Shown: positions 9,726 to 18,462, counted from the stretch's first letter. The stretch: 47,832 nt of DNA from an uncultured Bacteroides sp. (GCF_902491285.1 NZ_CABUHK010000042.1:1-47832); one strand, 5' to 3'. Notes: generated by a model not told the origin, from the letters alone. Numbers and translations are program-made.

Positions 9726-9836
9726 ATGAATAAAAGCCAGATTTATTGGCTTTCACCATCCTTCCCCCTTTCACTCGTAATGGCTATGACAGCCATATAT
9801 ATACAGCATGTTGGATATATATGGCTAAGACATTGA
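9726..9836 (+). CDS. Possible 36-residue hydrophobic peptide
   Basis: ATG at 9726 opens 36 codons rich in Ile, Tyr, Trp and Ser, ending LRH and a TGA. The leader AACAGTTATT is A/T-rich like real Bacteroides starts, but there is no recognised family, and its 3' half lies inside the palindrome array, so chance is a strong alternative. It is listed only as a candidate. Confidence 0.2.
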   Translation: MNKSQIYWLSPSFPLSLVMAMTAIYIQHVGYIWLRH

Positions 9837-9870
9837 GTATATATCCCCAATACGCAGGGTATATATACCC
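9793..9870. repeat. Four phased TATATAT palindromes
   Basis: The cores are CCATATATATAC (9793-9804), GGATATATATGG (9813-9824), GAGTATATATCCCC (9835-9848) and GGGTATATATACCC (9857-9870). The first two also form a perfect 10-bp inverted repeat and the last sits in an 18-bp perfect palindrome. Centre-to-centre spacing is about 20-23 bp, close to two helical turns, so all four lie on about the same DNA face. This is the pattern of a multi-site operator, but no binding protein is known. Confidence 0.55.
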
Positions 9871-10050
9871 TGTACCTCAACTATTAATACCCTACATATC
9901 AAACATTAACATCTGACAATTCAACAGTTAATAGCTAACGGGGAATTTGCTTATAGTATATTCTGATTAGCTATAATGAAAGTGAACCCTGCTTATAAAC
10001 ATCTATGAATATAAGACCATTTGCAAGGTAACACAAAAAATAAAAAAGAA

Positions 10051-11196
10051 TCAAAGTGCAGTTTCTAATATCTTACGTGCAACAGTTCCTGTCACAGTTC
10101 CGTTCTCCCCATACTCAACACCACGCTCATTGAAACGGCGTTCGATTTCCAGGATAGTCTCCTGCCCTATGTTTTCTTCATGCAGACGGGTAGTCAGTCC
10201 CAGTGAGTGGAAGAATTCTTCTGTATTGCAGATTGCTTTATCAATCCGTTCTTCTCTCGTACCGGAAGTGATTCCCCATACTCTTTCACCGTATTGTAGC
10301 AGCTTATCACTTTTCTCTTCACGAAGCACTTGCAGAGTAGCAGGAAGAACGATTGCCAAAGTATGGCCATGAGTCAGTCCGTGCAATGCAGTAATCTCGT
10401 GACCAATCATATGAGTGGCCCAATCCTCAGATACCCCCATGGCAATAAAGCCATTCAGCGCCATGGTGGCCGAAAGCATGAAGTCAGCCATCAGTTGATA
10501 ATCGTGCTGGTTCTCACGGATTTTCGGTGCAATTTCTACTAATGTTTGCAGAATACCTTCTGCCCAGCGATCCATGACGCGGCTCTGCCCCGGAGTAGTC
10601 ATATATTGCTCCATCACATGTACAAAAGTATCCGCCAGTCCGCATGCCACCTGATGAAGCGGTAACGTAAAGGTTACTTCCGGATCGAGAATAGAGAATA
10701 TCGGGTAATTGGCATAGAAAGGATATTTCTCTTTTGTCTCACGACGGGAAATTACCGCCCCGTTATTCATTTCCGAACCGGTAGCGGGAAGAGTCAATAC
10801 AGTAGCAAGCGGCACTGTATGGGTGACAGGACGTCCGGCAAGTACCAACTCCCAGGCATCACCGTCGTACAGGATACCTGCGGAAATCAGTTTTGTACCG
10901 TCAATCACAGAACCGCCGCCAACGGCCAATAAATAATCTACTTTCTCTTCTTTACCCAAAGCAATCGCCTTACGGAGAGTTTCGATAGCAGGATTGGGCT
11001 CAATCCCCCAAAACTCTATGGTAAAATGATTCTTCAGCGCTTCCTTTACTTGATCATACACACCGTTTTTCTTCACGCTTCCACCGCCAAAAGTAATCAT
11101 AATACGTTTGTCGGACGGAATCTCTTTAGCCAGCCGGGCAATCATCCCGTGACCCAATATCAGTTTCACGGGATTTTGAAAGATAAAATTTTCCAT
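10051..11196 (-). CDS. Iron-containing alcohol dehydrogenase, YqhD/BdhA type
   Basis: This cytoplasmic enzyme is expected to reduce aldehydes to alcohols with NAD(P)H. It is 381 residues, normal for the butanol-dehydrogenase / YqhD branch. The nucleotide motif is GGGSVIDGTK (about 95-104). The metal ligands are the Asp and His of GLADTFVHVMEQY and the two His of GHEITALHGLTHGH. The start is taken at ATG 11196. A longer reading to 11253 is rejected because a perfect -7 box (11241-11248) lies inside that extension. It follows a small membrane-peptide gene on the same strand but has its own promoter. The physiological substrate is unknown; detoxification of reactive aldehydes is a common role in this branch. 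Confidence 0.92.
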   Translation of the reverse strand: MENFIFQNPVKLILGHGMIARLAKEIPSDKRIMITFGGGSVKKNGVYDQVKEALKNHFTIEFWGIEPNPAIETLRKAIALGKEEKVDYLLAVGGGSVIDGTKLISAGILYDGDAWELVLAGRPVTHTVPLATVLTLPATGSEMNNGAVISRRETKEKYPFYANYPIFSILDPEVTFTLPLHQVACGLADTFVHVMEQYMTTPGQSRVMDRWAEGILQTLVEIAPKIRENQHDYQLMADFMLSATMALNGFIAMGVSEDWATHMIGHEITALHGLTHGHTLAIVLPATLQVLREEKSDKLLQYGERVWGITSGTREERIDKAICNTEEFFHSLGLTTRLHEENIGQETILEIERRFNERGVEYGENGTVTGTVARKILETAL

Positions 11197-11240
11197 ATCT
11201 TGTCTCTTGTTATTATTTCGGTTATAATTCACTATCCATA

Positions 11241-11248
11241 CAAAGATA
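11241..11248 (-). promoter_or_regulatory. -7 box for the alcohol dehydrogenase gene
   Basis: The minus strand reads TATCTTTG, perfect to consensus, 45 bp before ATG 11196. A TTTC lies at about the -33 position. It places the transcript start near 11234, which decides the start codon of the enzyme. Confidence 0.75.
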
Positions 11249-11274
11249 CTCAAATTATCCGAAACCTTTCAGAA

Positions 11275-11415
11275 TCAGGCAACAAATTGTTGCGCAATGG
11301 AAGGAACCATAGCCGACAGCCAAGGTTGCATATCTTCTGCCACCAATAACCAATAAAGCAATAATATAATGAAAATGGCAATAGCGATGCCTACTAAGAC
11401 TTTTCTCTGTTTCAT
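11275..11415 (-). CDS. Small single-helix membrane protein
   Basis: A 46-residue protein begins MKQRKVLVGI and continues into a hydrophobic helix (about 6-25, Ile/Leu-rich, ending LLYWLLV), followed by a short polar, Trp-containing amphipathic tail. The positive N-terminus before the helix predicts a cytoplasmic N-terminus. The ATG at 11415 follows an A/T-rich leader (AAAAACAAGT) typical of this genome, and the stop lies 79 bp before the dehydrogenase start. It is divergent from the trp leader region. No family is recognised. The membrane pattern makes a real gene likely, but its role is unknown. Confidence 0.6.
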   Translation of the reverse strand: MKQRKVLVGIAIAIFIILLLYWLLVAEDMQPWLSAMVPSIAQQFVA

Positions 11416-11519
11416 ACTTGTTTTTGTTTAAAAATTCAATATTTATAAGAACAGTTCAGCTCCGAAATTGTTCTATAATCAGAAAAATGAAGGCAAAAAA
11501 GAAAAAAAGTAATATTTTG

Positions 11520-11550
11520 TTTGCAGTTTCAAACAAAGTGTCTATATTTG
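11520..11550 (+). promoter_or_regulatory. trp operon promoter
   Basis: TTTG at 11520-11523, a 19-bp spacer and TATATTTG at 11543-11550 together match the full Bacteroides -33/-7 consensus. Transcription should begin near 11557, giving a leader that starts about 17 nt before the Trp-rich peptide. Confidence 0.85.
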
Positions 11551-11573
11551 CCCCCATAAAATAACAAAAGACA

Positions 11574-11636
11574 ATGAGAACTATATTAGTAAATACATAT
11601 TGGTGGTGGCGCCCGTTACAACTCCGACAGTCGTAA
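11574..11636 (+). CDS. trpL: trp operon leader peptide
   Basis: This 20-residue frame, MRTILVNTYWWWRPLQLRQS, has three consecutive TGG codons at 11601-11609. It lies between a consensus promoter and a strong terminator placed before trpB, the layout of a leader peptide whose translation measures charged tRNA-Trp. No Shine-Dalgarno is visible; the start is preceded by AACAAAAGACA. Three Trp in twenty residues is far above chance. The peptide itself has no expected function beyond ribosome stalling. Confidence 0.9.
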   Translation: MRTILVNTYWWWRPLQLRQS

Positions 11637-11725
11637 GGGAGCAGTGCTCGTATGTATATACCTCATTAAAGATATAACAGATTTGAAAGAGCCCTGTCGC
11701 AGCTTGCGACAGGGCTCTTTTTATT
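11612..11725 (+). promoter_or_regulatory. trp attenuator (1:2, 2:3 and 3:4 stems)
   Basis: Three mutually exclusive pairings can be drawn. The 3:4 terminator is a perfect 16-bp stem, 11686-11701 with 11705-11720, running into TTTTTATTT. The 1:2 stem pairs CCCGTTAC (11612-11619) with GTAAGGG (11633-11639), with one bulged G. The 2:3 antiterminator pairs CGACAG (11625-11630), GG (11637-11638) and GCTC (11646-11649) with CTGTCG, CC and GAGC of the terminator's 5' arm. A ribosome stalled on the Trp codons would mask region 1 and free region 2. The terminator is certain; the antiterminator is an interrupted helix and is inferred. Confidence 0.8.
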
Positions 11726-11774
11726 TACCCGTTTTTGAACAAGAATCAAATAATAACATAAAAAAGATAGGATT

Positions 11775-12956
11775 ATGAAAAGTTTTCTAGTTGACCAGGA
11801 TGGCTATTACGGAGAATTCGGTGGAGCTTACGTGCCGGAGATTCTCCACAAATGTGTAGAGGAACTAAAGAATAAGTACCTCGAAGTAATTGAAAGTGAA
11901 GACTTCAAGAAAGAGTTCGACCAATTGCTACGTGACTACGTAGGACGCCCTTCCCCACTCTATCCGGCAAAGCGCCTTTCAGAAAAGTACGGTTGCAAAT
12001 TGTATCTGAAACGGGAAGACTTGAACCATACGGGTGCCCACAAAATCAACAACACCATCGGACAAATCCTGCTGGCGCGCCGCATGGGAAAGAAACGTAT
12101 CATTGCCGAAACGGGTGCCGGACAACATGGCGTGGCAACCGCTACCGTATGCGCACTGATGGATATGGAATGTATCGTTTATATGGGAAAGACGGATGTA
12201 GAACGCCAGCATGTCAACGTAGAGAAAATGAAAATGCTGGGAGCTACGGTAATCCCTGTTACTTCGGGAAACATGACCCTGAAAGATGCCACTAACGAAG
12301 CGATCCGTGACTGGTGCTGTCATCCTGCCGATACTTATTATATCATCGGTTCCACCGTAGGCCCTCATCCTTATCCCGATATGGTGGCACGCCTGCAATC
12401 TGTTATCAGCGAAGAAATCAAGAAACAGCTCATGGAGAAAGAAGGACGCGATTATCCCGATTATCTGATAGCCTGCGTAGGCGGCGGAAGCAATGCTGCC
12501 GGAACTATCTACCACTATATCAATGACGAACGGGTAGGCATTATCCTGGCGGAAGCCGGTGGTAAAGGTATAGAGACAGGAATGACCGCCGCTACCATCC
12601 AACTTGGAAAAATGGGAATCATCCACGGAGCACGTACATACGTCATTCAGAACGAAGACGGACAGATTGAAGAGCCCTACTCTATTTCTGCCGGACTGGA
12701 TTATCCGGGAATCGGTCCGATTCATGCCAACCTTGCCGCACAAAGACGTGCCAACGTATTGGCCATTAATGACGATGAAGCCATAGAAGCTGCTTACGAA
12801 CTGACGAAACTGGAAGGAATCATCCCCGCACTGGAATCGGCACATGCACTAGGCGCTTTAAAGAAACTGAAGTTTAAACCGGAAGATGTGGTTGTACTGA
12901 CGGTTTCGGGACGAGGTGACAAAGACATCGAGACTTACCTAGCGTTTAACGATTAG
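11775..12956 (+). CDS. trpB: Tryptophan synthase beta chain
   Basis: This subunit condenses indole with serine to tryptophan using pyridoxal phosphate. It is 393 residues, typical of the TrpB1 type that works with TrpA. Lys90 in the HTGAHKINN motif binds the cofactor, Glu112 in the AETGAGQHG segment is the catalytic acid, and the [10 protein letters not shown] loop binds the phosphate. It is the first structural gene after the attenuator, an order (B first, A last) that separates the two synthase subunits by five genes, unlike the adjacent trpBA of proteobacteria. The gap to trpE is 47 bp. Confidence 0.98.
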   Translation: MKSFLVDQDGYYGEFGGAYVPEILHKCVEELKNKYLEVIESEDFKKEFDQLLRDYVGRPSPLYPAKRLSEKYGCKLYLKREDLNHTGAHKINNTIGQILLARRMGKKRIIAETGAGQHGVATATVCALMDMECIVYMGKTDVERQHVNVEKMKMLGATVIPVTSGNMTLKDATNEAIRDWCCHPADTYYIIGSTVGPHPYPDMVARLQSVISEEIKKQLMEKEGRDYPDYLIACVGGGSNAAGTIYHYINDERVGIILAEAGGKGIETGMTAATIQLGKMGIIHGARTYVIQNEDGQIEEPYSISAGLDYPGIGPIHANLAAQRRANVLAINDDEAIEAAYELTKLEGIIPALESAHALGALKKLKFKPEDVVVLTVSGRGDKDIETYLAFND

Positions 12957-13003
12957 CGACAAGTGATTAATAGACAGACCATCAAAATTCAAGATTAATA
13001 AAA

Positions 13004-14410
13004 ATGAAAACATTTAATTATACTACCCATTGCAAACAGGTGCTCGGAGATATGCATACTCCTGTCAGCATCTACCTGAAAGTGCGCGATATGTATCCGC
13101 AGTCTGCATTAATGGAAAGTTCCGATTTTCATGCCGGAGAGAACTCTTTATCATTTATTGCTCTTTGCCCGCTGGCAAACATCGGCGTAAACAACGGCAT
13201 CGTAACAGCCAATTATCCGGACGGCAGCCGTACCGAAGAGCCGTTAACTAAAACATTCACTGTAGAAAAAGCCATGAATCGTTTTATCAGCCAGTTCCAA
13301 GTGACCGGAGAAAATAAAAATGTATGTGGACTTTACGGATATACCACTTTCAACGCAGTAAAGTATTTCGAGCACATCCCGGTGAAAGAAAGTCATGATG
13401 AAGAGAACGACGCAGCAGATTTACTATACATATTATATAAGTATGTCATTGTCTTCAACCACTTCAAGAATGAATTGACACTAGTAGAAATGGCATCCGA
13501 AGGAGAAGAAAGCGGTCTGCCGGAACTGGAAGCCGCCATCGAAAACAGAAATTATGCTTCTTACAATTTCTCAGTGACAGGCCCCGTCACCAGCCCTATC
13601 ACGGACGAAGAGCACAAAGCAAATGTCCGCAAAGGAATTGCGCATTGTATGCGCGGCGATGTTTTCCAAATCGTAATCTCCAGAAGATTCATCCAACCTT
13701 ATGCCGGGGACGATTTCAAAGTTTATCGGGCACTGCGCAGCATTAATCCTTCCCCTTATCTTTTCTATTTCGACTTCGGCGGCTTCCGTATCTTCGGCTC
13801 TTCACCGGAGACACACTGTAAAATTGAAAATGGGTGTGCATATATCGACCCGATTGCAGGCACCACCCGGCGTACCGGCAATGTTGTCCAAGACCGTGAA
13901 CAGACTGAAGCGTTGCTTGCCGATCCCAAAGAAAATGCCGAACATGTGATGCTGGTAGACCTCGCAAGAAATGATCTTTCACGCAATTGCCATGATGTAC
14001 GGGTACTTTTCTACAAAGAACCGCAATATTACAGTCATGTCATCCACTTGGTAAGCCGTGTCAGTGGTGTGCTGAATGAAGGGGCGGATAAAATAAAAAC
14101 ATTTATCGACACTTTCCCGGCCGGTACACTTAGCGGTGCACCGAAAGTACGTGCCATGCAACTAATCAGCGAAATCGAACCTCACAACCGCGGAGCGTAC
14201 GGCGGTTGCGTCGGTTTTATCAGACTAAACGGCGAACTGAATCAAGCTATCACCATCCGCACGTTTGTAAGCCGCAACAATGAATTATGGCTTCAGGCTG
14301 GTGGAGGTATTGTGGCACACAGCCAGGACGAATACGAACTGCAAGAGGTGAACAATAAGTTGGGAGCATTGAAAAAGGCAATTGATCTGGCTGTAAAATT
14401 AAAGAATTAG
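13004..14410 (+). CDS. trpE: Anthranilate synthase component I
   Basis: This subunit converts chorismate to anthranilate with ammonia supplied by TrpG. It is 468 residues with the N-terminal regulatory part (about 1-190) and the C-terminal chorismate-binding part (about 205-460). Signatures are GTTRRTGNVVQDREQ (about 288-302), the LVDLARNDLSRN stretch and GTLSGAPKVRAMQLI near 376-390. Feedback inhibition by tryptophan is a property of the family; the short N-terminal element with MESSDFHAGENS resembles the LLES region that binds Trp. The operon context with trpG separates it from the related PabB and MenF. Confidence 0.96.
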   Translation: MKTFNYTTHCKQVLGDMHTPVSIYLKVRDMYPQSALMESSDFHAGENSLSFIALCPLANIGVNNGIVTANYPDGSRTEEPLTKTFTVEKAMNRFISQFQVTGENKNVCGLYGYTTFNAVKYFEHIPVKESHDEENDAADLLYILYKYVIVFNHFKNELTLVEMASEGEESGLPELEAAIENRNYASYNFSVTGPVTSPITDEEHKANVRKGIAHCMRGDVFQIVISRRFIQPYAGDDFKVYRALRSINPSPYLFYFDFGGFRIFGSSPETHCKIENGCAYIDPIAGTTRRTGNVVQDREQTEALLADPKENAEHVMLVDLARNDLSRNCHDVRVLFYKEPQYYSHVIHLVSRVSGVLNEGADKIKTFIDTFPAGTLSGAPKVRAMQLISEIEPHNRGAYGGCVGFIRLNGELNQAITIRTFVSRNNELWLQAGGGIVAHSQDEYELQEVNNKLGALKKAIDLAVKLKN

Positions 14411-14463
14411 GCGGGCAACAAAGAAAATAATTTAAGCAACAATTTTACGAAGAAAATAAAGAA

Positions 14464-15030
14464 ATGAAAATATTACTTTTAGATAACTACGACTCTTTCA
14501 CCTACAACTTACTGCACGCAGTGAAAGAATTGGGAGCTACGGATGTAGAGGTAGTCCGCAATGACCAGATAGAACTTGATGAAGTGGAACGGTTCGATAA
14601 AATCATCCTGTCTCCCGGGCCGGGTATACCCGAAGAAGCGGGATTGCTGTTACCTATTATAAAGAGGTATGCTTCTACCAAAAGTATTCTAGGCGTTTGC
14701 CTGGGACATCAGGCTATCGGCGAGGCTTTCGGAGCACGTCTGGAAAATCTGAAAGAAGTATATCACGGGATACAGACTCCTGTCAGTATCCTTAGTCAGG
14801 ATATACTTTTTGAGGGATTGGGAAAGGAAATTCCTGTCGGACGATACCACTCCTGGGTAGTAAGCCGGGACGGTTTTCCAGACTGCCTGGAAATAACGGC
14901 AGAAAGCAAGGAAGGACAAATCATGGCATTGCGCCATAAAACTTATGACGTACATGGCATCCAATTCCATCCCGAGTCCGTATTAACTCCGCAAGGAAAA
15001 GAAATTATCAAAAACTTCCTAAACGATTAA
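14464..15030 (+). CDS. trpG: Anthranilate synthase component II (glutamine amidotransferase)
   Basis: This is the class I amidotransferase that releases ammonia from glutamine for TrpE. It is 188 residues, stand-alone and not fused to TrpD. The catalytic triad is visible as Cys79 (GVCLGHQ), His169 and Glu171 (QFHPES). The oxyanion motif PGPGIP is at 51-56. It may also serve PabB for folate, as in many bacteria with a single copy, but this cannot be judged from the window. It is 53 bp after trpE and 4 bp before trpD. Confidence 0.96.
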   Translation: MKILLLDNYDSFTYNLLHAVKELGATDVEVVRNDQIELDEVERFDKIILSPGPGIPEEAGLLLPIIKRYASTKSILGVCLGHQAIGEAFGARLENLKEVYHGIQTPVSILSQDILFEGLGKEIPVGRYHSWVVSRDGFPDCLEITAESKEGQIMALRHKTYDVHGIQFHPESVLTPQGKEIIKNFLND

Positions 15031-15034
15031 AGTT

Positions 15035-16030
15035 ATGAAACAGATTCTATACAAACTTTTCGAGCATCAATATTTGGGACGCGATGAGGCGCGTACTATC
15101 TTGCAGAACATCGCACAAGGAAAATACAATGATGTACAGGTGGCATCACTAATCACTGTCTTCCTGATGCGTAACATTTCCGTTGAGGAATTATGCGGTT
15201 TCCGTGACGCATTGCTTGAGATGCGCATCCCGGTAGATTTGAGTGAGTTCGCTCCGATAGATATTGTAGGAACCGGTGGTGACGGGAAAAATACGTTCAA
15301 CATTTCTACGGCTTCCTGTTTTACGGTTGCCGGGGCAGGATTTCCGGTGGTGAAGCATGGTAATTACGGGGCAACGTCAGTCAGTGGTGCCAGCAATGTG
15401 ATGGAACAGCATGGCGTGAAGTTTACCAGTGATATAGACCAACTGCGTCGCAGCATGGAGCAGTGTTATATTGCTTACCTACATGCTCCTTTGTTCAATC
15501 CGGCTTTGAAGGCGGTCGCTCCGGTGCGTAAGGGGCTGGCAGTGCGCACTTTCTTCAATATGCTCGGCCCGTTGGTGAATCCGGTATTGCCGGCGTATCA
15601 GCTTCTGGGAGTTTATAATCTCCCGTTGCTGCGTCTCTATACCTATACTTATCAGGAAAGTAAAACGAAATTTGCCGTTGTTCATAGTCTGGACGGATAT
15701 GATGAAATCTCTCTGACCAGTGAATTTAAAGTGGCAACCAGCGGCAACGAAAAAATTTATACTCCTGAAAGCCTCGGGTTCTCCCGTTATAAAGACACCG
15801 ATTTGGATGGTGGGCAAACACCGGAAGATGCCGCTAAAATCTTCGATAACATCATGAATAATACAGCGACCGAAGCTCAGAAGAATGTAGTGATTATCAA
15901 CTCCGCTTTTGCCATCCACGTAATTTGTCCGGAGAAAACGATTGAAGAGTGCATTGCCATAGCCAAAGAATCGCTGGAAAGTGGACGGGCATTGGCTACT
16001 TTGAAGAAATTCATTGAATTAAACAGTTAA
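15035..16030 (+). CDS. trpD: Anthranilate phosphoribosyltransferase
   Basis: This enzyme transfers phosphoribose from PRPP to anthranilate. It is 331 residues, the family norm. The GTGGDGKNTFNIST motif (about 80-93) binds PRPP, KHGNYGATSVSGASNVME follows near 108-125, and Arg-rich KGLAVRTFFNMLGPLVNP lies near 167-184. Its start is 4 bp after the trpG stop and its own stop is 2 bp before trpC, so translation of the three is likely coupled. The third codons of part of this gene (15,400-15,700) are more G-rich than its neighbours, but nothing suggests transfer. Confidence 0.97.
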   Translation: MKQILYKLFEHQYLGRDEARTILQNIAQGKYNDVQVASLITVFLMRNISVEELCGFRDALLEMRIPVDLSEFAPIDIVGTGGDGKNTFNISTASCFTVAGAGFPVVKHGNYGATSVSGASNVMEQHGVKFTSDIDQLRRSMEQCYIAYLHAPLFNPALKAVAPVRKGLAVRTFFNMLGPLVNPVLPAYQLLGVYNLPLLRLYTYTYQESKTKFAVVHSLDGYDEISLTSEFKVATSGNEKIYTPESLGFSRYKDTDLDGGQTPEDAAKIFDNIMNNTATEAQKNVVIINSAFAIHVICPEKTIEECIAIAKESLESGRALATLKKFIELNS

Positions 16031-16032
16031 AC

Positions 16033-16812
16033 ATGAAAGATATATTATCCGAAATTATAGCCAACAAACGATTTGAGGTCGATCTGCAAAAGCAGGCTAT
16101 TTCCATCGAACAGTTGCAGGAAGGCATCAGCGAAGCTCCGGCTATCCGCTCCATGAAACAAGCACTGGTTTCTTCAAAATCAGGTGTGATTGCAGAATTC
16201 AAACGACGTTCGCCGTCTAAGGGATGGATAAAGCAGGGAGCGCTCCCGGAAGAGATTATTCCGTCTTATGTGAAGGCAGGCGCTTCCGCCCTCTCTATCC
16301 TCACCGACGAGAAGTTTTTCGGCGGGAGCCTGAAAGACATTCGTACTGCACGCCCTTTAGTAGAGGTTCCTATTCTCAGAAAGGATTTCATCATTGACGA
16401 ATACCAGCTTTACCAGGCAAAAATCGTCGGCGCGGATGCCGTGCTCCTTATTGCGGCTGCCCTGGAACTGAAAAAATGCAATGAGCTTGCAGAGAAAGCT
16501 CACTCTCTGGGATTGGAAGTTCTGCTGGAGATTCACAATTCTGACGAATTGGGCTATATCAATAAGGAAGTGGATATGGTAGGAATCAACAACCGTAATT
16601 TAGGAACTTTCTTCACTGATGTGGAAAACTCTTTCCGACTGGCAGGACAACTTCCCCAGAACGCAGTGTTGGTATCCGAAAGCGGTATTTCTGATCCCGA
16701 AACTGTAAAACGTCTCCGGGCAGCCGGATTCCGCGGATTCCTGATTGGTGAAACATTTATGAAAACCGGACAACCGGGAGAAACTTTACAGAATTTCCTG
16801 CAGGCAATATAA
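16033..16812 (+). CDS. trpC: Indole-3-glycerol phosphate synthase
   Basis: This TIM-barrel enzyme closes the indole ring of CdRP. It is 259 residues and not fused to TrpF, unlike in E. coli. Visible motifs are the catalytic-lysine region IAEFKRRSPSKG (about 55-66), FFGGSLKD, LRKDFIIDEYQ near 115-125, VGINNRNLGTF and SESGIS at the barrel's C-terminal strands. The start is 2 bp after the trpD stop. Confidence 0.97.
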   Translation: MKDILSEIIANKRFEVDLQKQAISIEQLQEGISEAPAIRSMKQALVSSKSGVIAEFKRRSPSKGWIKQGALPEEIIPSYVKAGASALSILTDEKFFGGSLKDIRTARPLVEVPILRKDFIIDEYQLYQAKIVGADAVLLIAAALELKKCNELAEKAHSLGLEVLLEIHNSDELGYINKEVDMVGINNRNLGTFFTDVENSFRLAGQLPQNAVLVSESGISDPETVKRLRAAGFRGFLIGETFMKTGQPGETLQNFLQAI

Positions 16813-16841
16813 TAAACTAATTATTCAAAACGGACAGCCCT

Positions 16842-17465
16842 ATGATCAACGGAAAAATTATCAAAGTATGCGGTATGTGTGAAGCTGAAAACATACGGGA
16901 CGTAGAATCACTTGAAGGTATTGACATGCTGGGATTTATCTTTTATCCCAAATCTCCCCGGTATGTCTACGAGCTTCCGGCCTATCTCCCTATCCATACC
17001 CAACGTGTCGGAGTTTTTGTGAATGAGGACAAACAGGTAGTCAGCATGTTTGCGGATCGCTTCGGACTGGACTGTGTGCAACTGCACGGAAATGAGTCTC
17101 CGGAATACTGCCGGTCACTGCACGCCACAGGATTGAAAATCATCAAAGCCTTTTCAGTAGCCCGCCCCAAGGATCTGATAAAGGTAAATGAATATGAGAA
17201 GGCGTGCGACCTGCTCCTGTTCGATACCAAATGCGAGCAATACGGCGGTTCGGGCAACCAGTTCGATTGGAGTATCCTATATACATATAACGGGCATGTG
17301 CCTTTTCTGCTAAGCGGTGGCATCAACCCTTACAGTGCCAATGCGCTGAAAGACTTCAAGCACCCCTGCCTTGCCGGATACGACCTCAACAGCCGTTTTG
17401 AGTTAAAACCGGGAAAGAAGGATCCTGAACGTATCCGGACATTCCTGAATGAACTAAAATCATAA
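16842..17465 (+). CDS. trpF: Phosphoribosylanthranilate isomerase
   Basis: This enzyme isomerises PRA to CdRP. It is 207 residues, a complete single-domain TIM barrel. The catalytic Cys is in KVCGMCEA near the N-terminus, the catalytic Asp in LLFDTKCEQYGGSG, and LSGGINPYSA carries the phosphate site. It lies 29 bp after trpC and 19 bp before trpA. Confidence 0.96.
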   Translation: MINGKIIKVCGMCEAENIRDVESLEGIDMLGFIFYPKSPRYVYELPAYLPIHTQRVGVFVNEDKQVVSMFADRFGLDCVQLHGNESPEYCRSLHATGLKIIKAFSVARPKDLIKVNEYEKACDLLLFDTKCEQYGGSGNQFDWSILYTYNGHVPFLLSGGINPYSANALKDFKHPCLAGYDLNSRFELKPGKKDPERIRTFLNELKS

Positions 17466-17484
17466 TTTTAAAATTCCAATAATC

Positions 17485-18258
17485 ATGAATAGAATTAATC
17501 AACTTTTCAATAGCAATAAGAAAGATATACTTTCTATTTATTTCTGTGCCGGTGATCCTACCCTGGACGGTACTGCCGATGTAATCCGTACGCTCGAAAA
17601 GCACGGAGTCAGTATGATTGAAGTCGGGATTCCTTTCAGTGACCCGATGGCAGACGGCATTGTCATTCAAAATGCCGCTACCCAGGCATTACGCAATGGC
17701 ATGTCCCTTAAACTTCTTTTTGGACAATTGCGCAACATTCGCAAAGATGTGAATATACCGCTTGTACTTATGGGATACCTGAACCCAATCATGCAGTTCG
17801 GATTTGAAAACTTCTGCCGTCAATGCACGGAATGTGGCATTGACGGAGTTATCATCCCCGATCTTCCTTTCCGTGATTATCAGGAACGGTACCGTATCAT
17901 CGCCGAACGCTACAACATCAAAGTCATCATGCTTATCACACCGGAAACCAGCGAAGAACGGGTACGTGAAATTGACGCGCATACAGACGGATTCATCTAT
18001 ATGGTTTCATCCGCGGCAACCACCGGGGCGCAACAGGATTTCAATGAACAGAAACGGTCGTACTTCAAGAAGATAGAAGACATGCATCTGAATAATCCGT
18101 TGATGGTAGGATTCGGCATCTCCAACAAAGCGACTTTCCAGGCAGCTTGCGAACATGCTTCGGGAGCAATTATCGGCAGCAAATTTGTCACTTTGCTTGA
18201 AGAAGAAAAAGACCCGGAGAAAGCTATCCTGAAATTGAAGGAAGCGTTGAAAAAATAA
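17485..18258 (+). CDS. trpA: Tryptophan synthase alpha chain
   Basis: This subunit cleaves indole-glycerol phosphate to indole, which is channelled to TrpB. It is 257 residues. The catalytic acids Glu46 (MIEVGIPFSD) and Asp57 (PMADG) are in place, as is the IPDLPF loop near 124-129. Last gene of the operon, it is followed 11 bp later by a long stem-loop. Confidence 0.97.
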   Translation: MNRINQLFNSNKKDILSIYFCAGDPTLDGTADVIRTLEKHGVSMIEVGIPFSDPMADGIVIQNAATQALRNGMSLKLLFGQLRNIRKDVNIPLVLMGYLNPIMQFGFENFCRQCTECGIDGVIIPDLPFRDYQERYRIIAERYNIKVIMLITPETSEERVREIDAHTDGFIYMVSSAATTGAQQDFNEQKRSYFKKIEDMHLNNPLMVGFGISNKATFQAACEHASGAIIGSKFVTLLEEEKDPEKAILKLKEALKK

Positions 18259-18269
18259 TGATAGCCAGC

Positions 18270-18334
18270 AGTAAGTAGTTAAAGTAATCAGACCGGCTAT
18301 TATCGCACAGTCCTATGGACTTTGACTACTTACT
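18270..18334 (+). terminator. Stem-loop at the end of the trp operon
   Basis: AGTAAGTAGTTAAAGT (18270-18285) pairs with ACTTTGACTACTTACT (18319-18334) as a 16-bp stem with one G-U pair and a 33-nt loop, followed by TTTAAAG. A competing pair ATAGCC/GGCTAT (18261-18266, 18295-18300) exists. The large loop and weak T-run suggest a terminator or 3'-end stabiliser. Confidence 0.65.
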
Positions 18335-18462
18335 TTTAAAGATACAGGAACCTTTTCTTTTAAATCATCGTATATTCCCGTATAAATATTCATATTTACT
18401 ATATTTTCGCACAAACTAGAAACAAATTCATAATTTACTATTCATAATTTGTAATTAATCGG

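Larger units (their letters stand above)
9495..10050. other. AT-rich intergenic region rich in inverted repeats
   Basis: This 556-bp gap lies upstream of the SLC13 gene and downstream of the alcohol dehydrogenase gene. It contains an 11-bp inverted repeat (TTAAGTTGATT at 9659-9669 with its complement at 9700-9710), a possible 36-codon reading frame (9726-9836), the phased TATATAT palindromes (9793-9870), and an 8-bp inverted repeat ATAGCTAA/TTAGCTAT between about 9931 and 9975. No larger coding frame is seen. The density of palindromes suggests a control region. Confidence 0.6.

Noticed and set aside
11197..11253. Longer N-terminus of the alcohol dehydrogenase (start 11253)
   Set aside because: A perfect -7 box lies inside the extension and the family begins at MENFIFQNP.
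11979..12845. 288-codon open frame opposite trpB
   Set aside because: It is a mirror of the trpB codon pattern, with no start signal and His/Cys/Phe-rich composition typical of antisense frames.
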